Source of the DNA: Dichetophora obliterata
Lineage: Eukaryota; Arthropoda; Insecta; Diptera; Sciomyzidae
Direction of reading: 5' to 3'
Assembly (NCBI GenBank): GCA_963920525.1
Contig: OY986436.1
Location: 93,303,910 to 93,367,909 of the forward strand
DNA: 64,000 nt
Below are positions 20,456 through 32,383 of the stretch, piece by piece. Numbering within the stretch: the first letter of the stretch is position 1; every line of letters starts with the position of its first letter. The notes below the pieces were generated by a model. It ran no database searches, was not told the origin of the DNA, and saw nothing but the letters and a program-made list of their open reading frames with translations. The position numbers and the translations under genes were made by a program.

Positions 20456-21510
20456 TCGGTGATTCGATGTCAAAGCGCCCACGTTTCTGACATCACTATT
20501 GCAAACGTTGAAACTCTCTAGGTGGATACTTCTCGTGAAAATTATTATATATGTGCACTTTTTTTTAATTTAAAATTTCGTTTTAAAGATATACACTGTA
20601 AAAATATCGAAAAATTTTGAAAAATACAATAAGTGCATGTATTCAAATAGATGTAGTTTTGAAACCGTAAGTTGTACAGAAAAAAGTTTGCATATAATTT
20701 AAAGATTTTGAATTTGTCATATTTTTTTACAACATTTTTATGAAAAATGATTTTTTTTTAACCTGAAATTTTCAGTTACAATTTTCGCAGTCACCGCAAC
20801 AAATTTTTTATATTTTTATTAAGTGTTGAGTTAAGGCATTAATTTTAAGAACTAACACACAATTTTAGGTTAGGACTCTAATTATTTCTATTTTTAACGA
20901 ATTTTTTAAAAAATGCCTACGAAATATTTCCTATCTTTATACTGAAAATGTAATTTTCTTATGTTAATACCAATGAACATCCAAAATATATTATTTATAT
21001 ATTATATAATATATTATTATTCAAATAAATCCATTAGTATTAAATCCATTATTTAAATTCGTTAAAAATAGCATTCGTTGGAATACTAACTTAAAATTGT
21101 GTGTTAGTCTTTAAAATTGATGCCTTAACTAAACACTACACTAAAAATATAAAAAATATGTGGCGAAGACTATGAAAAATGCGACTGAAAATTTCAGGTT
21201 AAAATATAAAGGAATTTTTATAAAAATGCTGCAAAAAAAAATATACCACCAAAAAGATAAATTCAAGATCAAGATCAAGATGCGCCCTTTTTTCTGTACA
21301 TTTTACGGTTTCAAAACTACATCTATTTGAACACATGCATGTTTTTTTAATATTTTCAGTGTATAACTTTTGAAAAAAAAAAATTCGCAAAAAACAAAAA
21401 CAGAGTTTAAGTTATTTTTATAGGCACTACTAACCTACAAAGTTTCAAAAAATCGGAAAACAAAAGTCAGATTTTGCTCAAAATTAGTCGAATTGATATG
21501 GAATCATCGA
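20456..21510. mobile_element. 1-kb palindromic element with TA duplication
   Basis: Long, diverged inverted repeat: arms about 20456-20960 and 21010-21510, flanked by TA. Ends are TCGGTGATTCGATGTCA and the inverse of TCGATGATTCCATATCA. Matching internal blocks include AACTACATCTATTTGA, CTGAAAATTTCAGGTTA and AATTGTGTGTTAG. Its ends resemble those of the element at 36667-37867. No ORF. Confidence 0.7.
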
Positions 21511-23140
21511 TATGTGTAATGAGTGTTCTGAGCTTAATCATCGCGGTGTGAGTTCGCTAGCAGCAGTTATTTATGATAACATGTTAATTAGGGCGTATCG
21601 AAACATTTAGATCGAATCTTAAGAGGTCTCAAAAGTTGCATGGGGTTGTCAAGATCACCAACAAATAAATTTAAAGAAAAAAGTATGTCTTACTCTCCCG
21701 CAAGGACAAACTTGTTTTTTGAGGTCAAACAACAAGTTTTCTTACTAACATAAAAAGTAAGACAAATATTTGACATAATTATGTTCACTGACCTTAAACA
21801 AAATGTTATTAGACATTCTCGTAAAATATTTTAACCACCTATGACTATAATTTGGAGAACCTACTTTCTTATCATTTCCAGTTGAAAAATAAATTAAAAT
21901 CTATTATTGTAAGAAAATGTCATTTTTAGCTACCTCCCGTTTAAGGGCACATTTGCTTTAACATCATTAAATTCTTGGTTATTTATATTAATTTCTCATG
22001 CTAAAAGCATCGCTTAGTAGCCTTTGTTAAAAATGCAACACTTCAGATTTTTAATCAGTTTATTATCGTCCCTAATTTGTATGTTGTTTTTTTCTGATAA
22101 AATACACTTTATGTTTTTGTTGAAACTAAATCTTTTTTAGTGCACAAGTGCTTGATAGGTGCATTTATTTATTACTTTTATGAGCCTCACTTAGGTGCTT
22201 ATGCGAATTTAAATATCTGCCTCTATAATGCTTAGTAGAATGCAAGTGAAAGTCATTTGAACTCGTTTATTTTATGTCGGCCTCTATAAGTCCGTTAAAA
22301 AATTTGCTTAAACGTCTTTTTCGCTTAAGGGCACAATATTTGGTGGAATTTAATTGAAGGGCTCTAAGCGAATTATACTGTACTCTTAAAGTAGATCGAA
22401 AAAGCTGTGTTTTTTAAATCAATTCATAGTAGGGAGAACTTTATTGTATAGGCAAGTTTACTATAGGGAAGTTCGACTGTATCACTTTTAAATATATTCA
22501 AACCGAACCAAAATTTATTAATTCAATTTTTTTTTTAAACATTTTAAAAGTATTTGCTTCTTTGTATTAAAAATAAATTGGAACTTATTGAATATTTTAA
22601 ATTATAAAATTTAAATTAATTAATTAAAATAAAAGTTTAATCTAAAAATCGTTTCTTTTTAAACCACACATAATGAGGCTTATTTTTTACTTCGCAATGT
22701 TCTTTGGATAGAACTTAGCATAATGCTATTAATGGTTCTAAAATGTAACAGAAAACTTTATTTCTGCTGCATCCGAGCTTTAAAGCAGCGATACTAAATT
22801 AAAAACAAAATCTGTTTCACCCTTAACCTTTCTCCCATGCGGTTTCTTAATTTCAAACTTTATTCCTAAATCTAGTACATCATAATCAATGCTAACTTCA
22901 TGGTTGTGACAACATTTTCAGTATCACCATCTATTAAATAAAAAAATGTTGAGATCAATGGTAATATAGAAATTTTCAATTTTGACAATATAGTCTTGGA
23001 GTTAAAATTGATAGGTTTTTTATGTCGTCTCTGCAAAAATCTTAAGGTCAACATTTATTTTTTCAGAATAATTACTTAACAATAATAACTTAATAATATA
23101 CCGTTAGCTAAAAAATGTTTCACTCGTGAAATATATGTAT
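21511..23140. other. Non-coding stretch with possible pogo-like ends
   Basis: No supported gene. On the minus strand ACAGTCGAACTTCCCTATAG (about 22482) and ACAGTATAATTCGCTTAGAG (about 22384) look like terminal sequences of pogo/mariner-type MITEs, but no partner ends were found. The rest is AT-rich and unrecognised. Confidence 0.3.
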
Positions 23141-23170
23141 TAGTGTCCGACCGAATATTCGGCTTCGGCC

Positions 23171-24510
23171 CAAAATAGCCGAATGTTTTTGTTTTTTGTA
23201 ATGCAAAACATTTTTTATATATATATTTTTTTTGCATTTTTCGATAGCTATAACTGTGTAAAACATCAATCTAAAAGGTTACATAGAAATTCGTAATTGC
23301 TCAAAAGTTATGAGCCTCCGAGCCGACCACGGCAAAGCAAGAAGTGCACTTGTATACTTAAAACTTTAAACGCGTTTTCGAGCTCGCGCTTTCATAATTC
23401 AGTCAATTTTTAACGAATTTTCATGTTGTTTTTTCAAAATACAATACAAGTTACAAAAATGGAATTACTTAACAGGAAAATATTTTTATTTTTGTTTTTG
23501 ATGAATTTTACGACATGTGGAAAGGTCGGCAACTTAGCTCGTGTTTTAAGCACTGGTCCACGTCGCCCCGTGGCTTGCTGCAGTATATTAATGAAGTAAT
23601 TTTTGATTATAATTTAAAAATTTTATACATTCTTCTTCAAAGTACTGTAAATATATCTAAAAAGTTTAGAGTACCTATATTATTTACTTTTTTCCAGAAA
23701 TGATTAATGAAAATTGCATATTTTTCAGCATGTTTAACCAGACTGGACCTTTAATGATTGCCGTTTTTTGTACTGAAATTAATAAATAACGAAAGAAAGG
23801 CCTAAATTTTATTATTTTTCTTACTTGAAAAAAAATTTGTTAGTATTCGGCTTCAGCAGATTATTCCCATCGGGAAAAAAGCACTCCGAAAGGCCTTTTT
23901 GAATGCTTGCAAGTCAGCTGAAAGCGCTGACCCAACGTATGACACACTATTGTAATTTTAACATTGCATGTCATTGAAAAAGAATACTTTAATTTAGCTG
24001 ACTATGAATTGCTTCAAAAGGCCTCCCGTGCAAAGCTTTGGATCAGCAGTTCATCCATGGTGTAAGAAATACAGGTGTTAGTGAGTTTGACACTTCTCTC
24101 TCAAAATGATAAAATTATGTTTCCTTGCTCTTATCAAAAACAGCTGATGGTGAATTGCAATGAAAACGAATTTTGTTAAATTCGTGTCTTTCTGCAAGTT
24201 TATAAGATTTTTACTGAGATTAAAGTGAGAATACAGTGATATGGAAAACAATAAAAAATATATGAGACGCTGTGCGTTATGCAAAAAACAACGATGTGAA
24301 TGCAAGGCAATTTGCATGCTGGCCAAAGCTTCATGTCGGCGGCACCTTCCAGCGCACGTTTCTGATAAAATGGCCAAAACATTCAATGACAAACTTGGCA
24401 AATCGGCGAAGACAACTGCAATATTTTAGTGTCAACACAAAACGGCACAATTAATTGCATTTAATATTTACTAACACTTAATTCGCACAATAAAAACTAT
24501 AGCACATCAT
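23171..24510. other. Interior of hAT-A, left part, non-coding
   Basis: AT-rich with small ORFs only. A 62-codon ORF at 24241-24429 is Cys-rich at its start (CALCKKQRCECK) but has no recognisable family or codon evidence, so I do not call it a gene. Confidence 0.4.
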
Positions 24511-24523
24511 CTAGCAACTCAAA
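24511..24523. repeat. Target duplication, left copy (ORF1-only LINE)
   Basis: CTAGCAACTCAAA here and at 27845-27857 are identical, 13 bp. They bracket the minus-strand LINE and fix both of its ends. Confidence 0.85.
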
Positions 24524-24538
24524 GTAGTAGTAGTAGTA

Positions 24539-25823
24539 CTTTATTGAGTCTTATACAAAACGATAATACAAGAAAAATACAAACAATTGCTTAATTGTAA
24601 ACTTAGCGGCTATTATAGTATGGCCTGCACAATCGGTTACATTATCAAGTAAATTAATAAACTGAATGCCACATGGCTAACATCCATGGTAGAACTAGTG
24701 AAGGTATATGCATTTCAGACTGCTCTCTTTTTCTCATAGCCAGAATTGTCAAACTCAAGCATTTTACTATTCTTGCCTATTTTCGCTTTCTTATCGCATT
24801 CTCATCGTTTTCAGATTTTATATGAGCTGTCAACTTCGTTTTGACAGTTGCGGCAGTCTCCCTCTCCAAAATGCACATATCTTCTCTAATTCTGCCATGC
24901 TAACATCTTAATGTAGACAGGTTTTAATCCTGCTAACTGAGTAATAAAATTATAACATCTGACGAGTGTCATTCAAGTGTATATACAAAATTCTAAAAAC
25001 TACCATTAGAAAGAGTGAGACAACGACCAGCATAACCGTGGCAGTTTGGCATGCTCAAATTAAATCTACTTTATACAATACAAAGCCGTTGCTACTTCCT
25101 CGATTGAGATTGCTATGAGTAAAAGAGTGCAATAATGGATAAGTCAATTCAGGAGTATAGCTTTGAAGTTAAAATCGAATACACAGCAAAATTGTGTAAC
25201 AATTACAAACAAAGAAAATACGATGAGCTTTCGTAACATGTAATTTTAACAAAGCGAAATAGCTATCGCTAATAATTCATAGTTTTATCTTATACACTGT
25301 CTTTGAATAAAATCAATAGTGCAATATTAAAAAAAAAGTATAAAGATTGAAAACATGAACAGCACTTATATTTATGATGGAAATATTAACTTAACTTTGA
25401 AGAACAGATATATATAAACATGAAATTAATAAATTAATTCAATAATTCAGTTATAAATAGTTACATATTTCTCTTTAGTCTTTTTTTTATAATTTTACTG
25501 TAACCACGTGCAGTACAATAAGGCATATATAGATTAAATAATATAGTAAGGTACTTGAGTTTTATCAAAATATTAATACACATATTAATAAAAAAAAATA
25601 GGTTTTGTCTTCTAACATCATTAGTGTTTTCTCTAGAAATGTTCCATAGAACGAATTTAAATAAGATGAATTAAAGGAAACAAAATTGATCCCCGGTTAT
25701 GTCCTGGAAGGGCTTTCAAAAAATAATGTTAGGGTGATCCATAAGGGCTCGACTCGAGATCTTCCATCATCACTCCAATCGGACACCGGTAAGGCGAATA
25801 AAAAGTTACAAAATTAAAAGACA
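24539..25823 (-). other. 3' non-coding region of the ORF1-only LINE
   Basis: Where ORF2 would be expected, only short frames occur. Just after the ORF1 stop an ATG frame runs about 30 codons and ends. A polyadenylation signal AATAAA lies 5 nt before the triplet tail. Confidence 0.5.
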
Positions 25824-27174
25824 TTATATATCATTTACAATAATTTCATTTAGAAGCTCTAAATAAGACATTCTTTTTTCCTGGATAGAAGCACAGCTCT
25901 TAATATTTCTCATGAAGCTCTCAATTTTTCCCAGGAGACCCTGTACACTCACTCCAAACAAGTCCTTGGAAAGATTAAAAAATTGATTCAACACATTATC
26001 TTTAGAATGATTAACATTCTTTGGTATTGCAATTGAAGAGGGACCATCCTGCCCTCTAAAGAGGCTGGCGTAGGCACCGTTAAGGGCAGAGGCGCTTTAG
26101 AAGCAATGAAAACATTTTCAGCTCTCAACTTCGAGTTAGCTTTCGCCTTCTGCAACAATTCTTTTCTGTACAATGAATACTCTTTGTACTTCTCACAGCC
26201 CCTGTAGTTGGCAAGGTGGTCCCTCTTGCAATTAACACAAAAAGGTTTCTGCCCAGACTCGACCGTTACACAGCATTCCCCCGGAAGGTGCTCATTATTG
26301 CATTTGATGCATTTATTGGTGCATCGGCCATATGGCCGAACTGCTGGCATCGTCTGTATTGAATGGGCCCTGAGTTACCTTTCGGCTTTTCCCAGAACAC
26401 CTGCGTATTAAACAAAAACTTTATTTTCAACACCTCAGATTTAGTCTTCCCTGCAGGAAGTCTTACCAAGAAGAAGTCATACTTTTTTTGCTCTCTCCGA
26501 GAACGAGGCGTAACCAGTCTAGAAACCTTTTCTACCCAACCAGGAATTAACGAAATCAATTCGTTAAGGACCTCTGTCTCCTCATATCCAGATGAAAGAC
26601 CTCTCAAAACCAAATTCACATTCTTTTCCTCCTTAGGAGTAAATGAATAGGCCTGAATTCCAGGACTATCTCTGATCTTCTCGAGCAGAGCCCGATGGAT
26701 CACCCTCAATGAAAAATTTACTTTTTTGTCCTAAGTTAATAACTTTAAAAACAACATTTTTTTTCTCAAATCAAAAACAAGTTGTATAACATCTAAATTT
26801 TTAATGAATATTGGTGGACAAAACCTACCTTTTTTTCCTTGAGAAATCCTTATATTCTGATTTACGTCACTGGTTTCTTCGTTGTTGTTGACCGCTTCAA
26901 CTTTCGCTGCCTCTGCTTGTGCCTCACTCTGCAACACCGGATACTGTTTCTGCGTCTGCATACTTGATTTCTCCTTAAGAGCAATTTCGTTAAAAATCGC
27001 AAAGCGATTATCTCTTTTTGGAGGGGCATTCTCCTTAACAGAAATGCTGCTACCTGAGGAGCGTCTTGTTCTTGAACGTTTGGCGACCTCCTGCCAATCT
27101 TGTTGCATTGCTTCAACAATTTGTTGAGTGTTTAACCCCAACATTTTAGACTCGCAATTTACTGCAGTTTTCAT
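25824..27174 (-). pseudogene. LINE ORF1 (Gag-like, CCHC knuckles), broken
   Basis: One frame runs 27174-26330 with a single TAG at about 26727 (between FLKLLT and DKKVNFS); a shift near 26330 continues into the zinc-knuckle part, and another near 26030 leads to the true C-terminus (VNDI, stop 25824-25826). Content in order: a Ser/Arg-rich N-terminal part, an RRM-like region (VNLVLRGLSSGYEETEVLNE), then knuckles: RRCQQFGHMA, CIKCNNEHLPGECC and CVNCKRDHLANYRGCEKYK. The C-terminal helix is LFGVSVQGLLGKIESFM. It would package LINE RNA. Knuckle order is as in Jockey/I-group ORF1. Confidence 0.8.
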
Positions 27175-27844
27175 CTTCTGCAGATGTTAATTGTGCTGTG
27201 GCTGTGTTATACAGGATGACAGGGCAACCAGCTGGTGTGCCGCTTCAGTTTTTCTAGGGCTAATCATACTAGCAGATTTTAATGGTTTATTATTGTCACC
27301 ATATTTGAATGATCTTTTAATTTTAGAATATTTCTTATTCATTCTATACGAAAAACATTATTGGATGTTTCCCGCGCTTTCTAAAATGTTCGCGCTATTT
27401 TTATGAATTTTACCCGTTAAGTTTTGCACCAACACACACACCCACCTACAGCCTCAGCCGCTGCGTCGACGTCAGAGCTCTCGCTGACAGTGTGAAACCG
27501 TAACGGCACGTCCAAATTTTTACCCAATCTTAAATATCCAATTGTCTGTTGATCCCAGAATACATGGAGCTCTTCCCGGCACAAATGCAGGTTCCAACAG
27601 CCACCAGCAATGCCAGCCCAGCCCACAAGCAATTCACAAGTAAAAAATGCTGTGTCAGCAACTCAGCACAGCAGCCACCAGTTATCATCTCAGTACAATT
27701 AAATTTATCAATAAATACAATAATTGTTCGAAATTTTAATATTTGAATTTTAATTTGTTTATTAATTTTATTTAAACATGAAAAAATCTCAAAAAGTATA
27801 TGGAAATTTTTCCATCCACTTTACAAAATGTTCGTTGTTGTTCC
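27175..27844 (-). other. 5' region of the ORF1-only LINE
   Basis: About 670 nt upstream of ORF1, more GC-rich than its surroundings near 27420-27660, with no certain promoter motif. It ends exactly at the target duplication (27845-27857). Confidence 0.45.
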
Positions 27845-27857
27845 CTAGCAACTCAAA

Positions 27858-28340
27858 CAAATAACACAATTTGACAACTATCAACAGTTCCACTCTTTCG
27901 CTCACAATTTTTTGACAGAAGCGAAGAAATTTATGGTGTTGTCAAAAAATCACTAACGCCTTGTTTTCTTACAGCATGAGTTCATCAAATTCTTTTTCAT
28001 TTTGTCTACCTCAAAAAGAGAATTGCTGAGAGGGAGAGAGAGAGAGAGAAAGAGAAATTTTGAATTTCATCGAAAATAAGGGTTAGAATTTGCAAACGTC
28101 GAAACTGCTTCAAAAGGCTTCCATTGGAAAGCTTTAGGTCAGCAGTTCGTTTTTATTTTTAATGCATTTGCGAAAAATCTACATTTTGACTGAAACAATA
28201 ACTACAGCAATGGTTTAAATTGAATTTTGCGATGCCTCACACGCGCAATTGTATCAAACAACTGATTATTTGCATGTCGCGTTTTTTTTCTTTGTTCGGT
28301 TTCTTTTATTTGTTTTTTATTTTGTTCGTTTTTTCTTGTA
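27858..28340. other. Interior of hAT-A, middle part, non-coding
   Basis: No ORF of note. A GA-rich microsatellite occurs at about 28029-28056, and a copy of the direct repeat shared with 24008 lies at about 28104. Confidence 0.4.
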
Positions 28341-28348
28341 TCCGTTAC
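28341..28348. repeat. Target duplication of hAT-B, left copy
   Basis: TCCGTTAC here and at 30609-30616, identical 8 bp. Confidence 0.9.
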
Positions 28349-30608
28349 CAGGGATGATATTTTAAGTGGAATAGTACTTTTTTGAGCACTATTGACTCTA
28401 CAAAAGCACCCGAGTACCTTCTTGCCGAAAAAAGTACCCTGGTACTTTTAGATTTTATACTTTTACAATTAATAACATATTAAACTTCTTATATCACATA
28501 TAACTTTCACGATCTGCAAGCACAGCACTCATAAAATAACAAGTAAACTAATCATCAGCACCTAAGTCTTTACTGGGATATGACAATGCCTTGTGTTGCG
28601 TAGTGGGTTAAGCATACCAAAAATGTTAACTGGGACATAAGCTTATTTTATTTTGACACTGACAATTGATTTGTTTGCTTTGTTTAATTTGGCGGTTCAT
28701 GTTCATTATTCTGGTGTTTAATAAACTACTTAATTTTGTGTCGATAATGCACAGGTAAGTCAAATATTGAGTTACCTTTTCTTAAATTGATACATAAAAG
28801 TGCATCAAATCCACAGATGGGTAATTAAAAAACCGAAAAAAGTTATTGAAGAACCAAGGCAAAATAGCACCTGCGAAAGTAAAAGATAAACATCGCCATC
28901 CATATCTTTAACTTTAAATGAAAATGAGTAAGAATTTGTATAAAGTTCATTCAGTTACAATTATACCTGATATATTTTACTAACCTGCGTGTCTTTATAA
29001 CAATACTAGATCTTCAGAAGAATTATCTGATGCGGAGCCCCCTGAAAAAATTAATAAGGTAATATTCAAACAACATAAAGTAATTTTCCGGGAAGAATGG
29101 ATAACCATGGCTAATTAAAGAAAATTCTAAAAGAGGCAAAAAGTGTCAGATATGCAATATATCAATCAGTGGAAGGAAGACACACCTTGCACGACATAGC
29201 TTATCAGAAGGCCATAAAAAAGCCATGAATAGCGCATCAAAATAACGAAATTTACAGATAAAGATAGCGGTAGTATTTCAGAATTTTCTAGGCAGTTGTA
29301 GATAGCACTTTGCTTTTTCGTTTGCGGTTTGAAATCATTTGAATGCTTGTATTAAAAACAGGGTTTATGATTCCAAAGTTGTGAAGAAAATTGTAAACAG
29401 AACTAAAAGGCAACACATTTTAAAACCAATAACCGGTCCGGAAAATACAAATTCAATTAGCTTGAGAGCTTATAATCAATATTATTCAATAGTAATTGAT
29501 GAAAATACCGACAGTACTATGGCCAAAAATCTGGCAATCATTATAAGAGTATTTCAAAATGAAAGCAAAGACCGATTTTTAACCTTGGCTCATGTCTTCG
29601 ACTGAACAGCCTAAAATACTTTACTGCAAAGTCTAAAAGACATGAATATACCGCTAAAAAATCTTATTGGATTTACGGCTGATAATTGCCAGGTCATGAT
29701 GGGCAAGCATATTATTATACAAGCCAAGCTAAAAGAACTTGTGCCGAAATTATTGATAAATGGTTGTGTGCGCCATAATTTGAACTTAATATCAATGGCT
29801 GCAGCTGCTAAATTGCCGACTAATATTGATCAACTCTTGAAAGATTTTAATCACCATTTTTACCACAGCCCTACTCGAGAAGAATACTTTGCAAAATTTC
29901 AAGAATATTACCGCACAGAACTGCTCATAATGACTTGGGCATGACTTTTCTGCTCAACCAAATTGCGGAACTAAAGCTGAGTTATTCTATATAACGGACA
30001 AGGTACCAGCTGATGAAGTTACTGAGCTTAAAAGTAATATTAAAGAATTTTACTTGAAATTTTTTCAAGAGTTGAAAAAAAATCAGTTTTGAAAATGAAG
30101 GGATAAACTTCTTGCCAAAATTCTCGCCCAGTAACGTATTATCTGATAAAACAACCAGAATTTTGCAGTTGACTTTAAAAATGTTCCCACAATGTTGATT
30201 TTAAAAACAAGAACTTTTAAATTCAGAGTCGATCAATACAGAATACAGGGCGCTGGCAAATTATGAGGAATTGAAAAATTTAAGGATTCAACTATTTTCT
30301 AATTCTGGGCTGAAGTGGGGGTAATAAAAAAAGAGCTTAATGTTAATATATTTTCAAACATTTTCTGAATTGCCCAAGGTATCTTATAAATTCCCCACTC
30401 ATCTGACAACGTTGAGAGAATTTTTCTAAATTTATTTTCATTTTACTAAAAAGAAAATGTTACTAGCTACTCTTCCTCTGGAAGTATTGGTTTTAATATA
30501 TGTATTTATACACATATCATTACTTAATAAAAAGTACCCTAAACAATAAAAAAGTACTATTTGCCTTTATAAAAAAGTACTCTCGAAAATGATCTCATAT
30601 CATCACTG
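28349..30608 (+). mobile_element. hAT transposon (hAT-B), decayed, perfect 8-bp duplication
   Basis: 2260 bp with ends CAGGGATGATAT and the inverse of CAGTGATGATAT. Similarity extends inward through a GTACTTTTTT block. Flanked by the 8-bp duplication TCCGTTAC. It carries a plus-strand hAT transposase relic with a BED-type finger. It inserted inside hAT-A. Confidence 0.88.
28990..30480 (+). pseudogene. hAT transposase of hAT-B, heavily decayed
   Basis: In order: a zinc finger CQICNISISGRKTHLARH followed by SEGHKKAM (about 29148-29230); a central region with the hAT catalytic-type motif VIDENTDSTMAKNLAIIIRVF (about 29490-29560); GFTADNCQVMMG and CVRHNLNLISMAAAAKLP (29660-29830); and a C-terminal hAT dimerisation trace (LPHSSDNVERIF, about 30390-30430). 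Stops and frameshifts separate the pieces (for example at 29602 and 29942). The family excises and inserts its own element. This copy is dead. Edges are approximate. Confidence 0.82.
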
Positions 30609-30734
30609 TCCGTTACTGAGCGCTCTCAATGTAATGTTCATTTGCAAAGGAAGCTGCTGACATGCCGGCCCGTTGGGTTTCTACTTGGCCGAACATTCGT
30701 CTTCGGCCAAAAATCCATATTCGGTCGGACACTA

Positions 30735-30968
30735 ATATGTATGTAATAAGGGATTCTAATTTCAAATCTGAAAAAATTAACTGCCGCTCTCATCAAGTAA
30801 TAATGTTGGAGCAACTAGGTGCGAGTGAGCTCTAAAAAAGTTCTATAATATGCAGTTAAGCTTTACTGCAGCTTTGTTTGCTGATAGTTGCTTTTAATTT
30901 TAAAGAAACTGCTCGATATATGAGTTTTTTTACCATTTTGAGCTCTAGTACTTTAAACAGCTCTGTAA
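30735..30968. other. Non-coding
   Basis: Short stretch starting with the right 8-bp duplication of hAT-A (30735-30742) and ending at the TAA next to the following MITE. Confidence 0.4.
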
Positions 30969-31483
30969 TGCCGTGGTTATGCTAGCCAAACATGTTCGGT
31001 GTTCGTTTTTGTTAATTTGTTCTCTTCGCTGAAATGTTTGTTTGGTGGTTATGCTATGATTGGTGGCACAGTTGCATTATATGTAATAGTATGTCAAAAC
31101 ACAAAAAAGCACAACCCTAATTTGCATTTTTGTACTTAAAATTAACGAATTAAAATACACGAACTGATATTACTCACTCTGAATTTTTATTATAATATCT
31201 TAAACAAAATGGTTTGCATATATCTGTTATGCTAGCTAGCTGTTTATGTTAAGGGTTCCTTGAAGACACAATCAACTTCACTTTTTAATACTTTTACCTA
31301 CTTTTTTGATGCTATTATAAAAAATGACTACAGCCAACACTGGAAAGTTCAATCAGCAATCAAAATGTTCGGTCCGAGAGCGAGAAAATGAATATGAGAA
31401 AAAGTTCATTTTTTCATTTTATACGTGAAACAGTAACAACAAAAAATGTTCGGCAATCATGTTTGGCTAGCGTAACCACGGCA
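30969..31483. mobile_element. 515-bp MITE with TAA duplication, PIF/Harbinger-like
   Basis: Ends TGCCGTGGTTATGCTAGCC and its inverse (one mismatch, GGCTAGCGTAACCACGGCA), flanked by TAA at 30966-30968 and 31484-31486. A 3-bp TAA/TTA duplication is the mark of PIF/Harbinger elements. No transposase. Confidence 0.65.
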
Positions 31484-31486
31484 TAA

Positions 31487-32383
31487 AAGATTTTATGCAA
31501 TCTGCAAAAGAGAGTAGACCTCGAAAACTTACTACTTTCTCTGTAAAAGCTCTTTTAAAGTAATAAGCATAACTATAGAGCTTTTTTGGAACTCGTACTT
31601 TTTTGAAACATGTTAAAAATTTTCAAACTATTTTTAAATAATAAACACTTCTTAATTTTAATTATTTTTTAAGCCCGTTGTTGTTTTTCGAAGTACTACA
31701 TTCACGTTTCCGATAAATTCAAAAGTGCACCGAAATTCGCATCATGTAATGAATACACGAACATATTTTTAGTCTGATATAATTTAGTCTGTCATTCTAA
31801 TCATCACAAATATTTATTAAATTTTATATATATTGAGTTTATTTTTAACACATACATTTTTAAATGAAGAAGAAAAAAAAAGGAGCTTTGCAAGAGCTCT
31901 TAGTTCAGTTTGGCAGGGACTCTTTTAAAAGCTGAAAGCTACTTCTACTCTTCAAATGAAGCAAAAGTAGTGCTTCTTAACTCAAGAAAGTAGCCTTATA
32001 TATTCTCTGCAAGAGCTTTAGTAGCGCGACTAAAATTATAGTTGAAGCTTACTTTTATATAAGATGGAACTATAAGCTCTGCAAGAATTAATATATGACT
32101 AAAATTGTTACTTGGGTCATCTGGTTTAGAAGTTTTAGGAGCCTAAACCTAGAAGTTATAGGAAGTTTAAAAAATGGGCTCGAAATATTTGTTTTTTTTT
32201 ATTTGTATACAAAACTAAGTATGAGTGTTGTAAGAAAGACTATGCTATTAACTATTTTATAAACTATTAACTTAGAAATAAGTTTAGGTTCTTAATTTAA
32301 TTTTGGACTTTCAGCTCAAACTTCGCGCGATTTTTTAAAAAAATGTTTTTAATTTTACGTTTGTATCGACAATGATAGAAAAA
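31487..32383. other. Non-coding
   Basis: AT-rich, with repeated words such as AAGAGCTCTT and AGCTTTTAAAGAG-like phrases around 31510-31610 and 31880-32090 that hint at a diverged inverted repeat. Nothing was supported firmly. Confidence 0.3.

Larger units (their letters stand above)
24524..27844 (-). mobile_element. LINE with ORF1 only, bounded by a 13-bp duplication
   Basis: Minus-strand order: 5' region (27175-27844), a CCHC-type ORF1 (25824-27174), about 1.3 kb of non-coding 3' region, AATAAA near 24543, and a tail of four or five TAC units (24524-24538). The 13-bp identical duplication shows it inserted as this unit by target-primed reverse transcription. No endonuclease or RT is found, so it is an internally deleted or naturally ORF1-only element relying on another element's ORF2. 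The CCHC ORF1 and triplet tail suggest the Jockey or I group. Confidence 0.8.
23141..30734. mobile_element. hAT-type element (hAT-A), 7.6 kb with nested insertions
   Basis: Ends are TAGTGTCCGACCGAATAT (23141) and its exact inverse ending 30734, flanked by a perfect 8-bp duplication ATATGTAT (23133-23140 and 30735-30742). An 8-bp duplication and TAGTG ends fit hAT. Subtracting the LINE (24524-27844) and hAT-B (28349-30608) leaves about 2 kb of own sequence with no transposase, so it is non-autonomous. About 50 bp near 24008 (GCTTCAAAAGGCCTCC) recurs in direct orientation near 28104. Confidence 0.8.

Noticed and set aside
24241..24429. Cys-rich 62-codon ORF
   Set aside because: Short, overlapped by open frames on the other strand, no family match; lies in non-autonomous hAT sequence.
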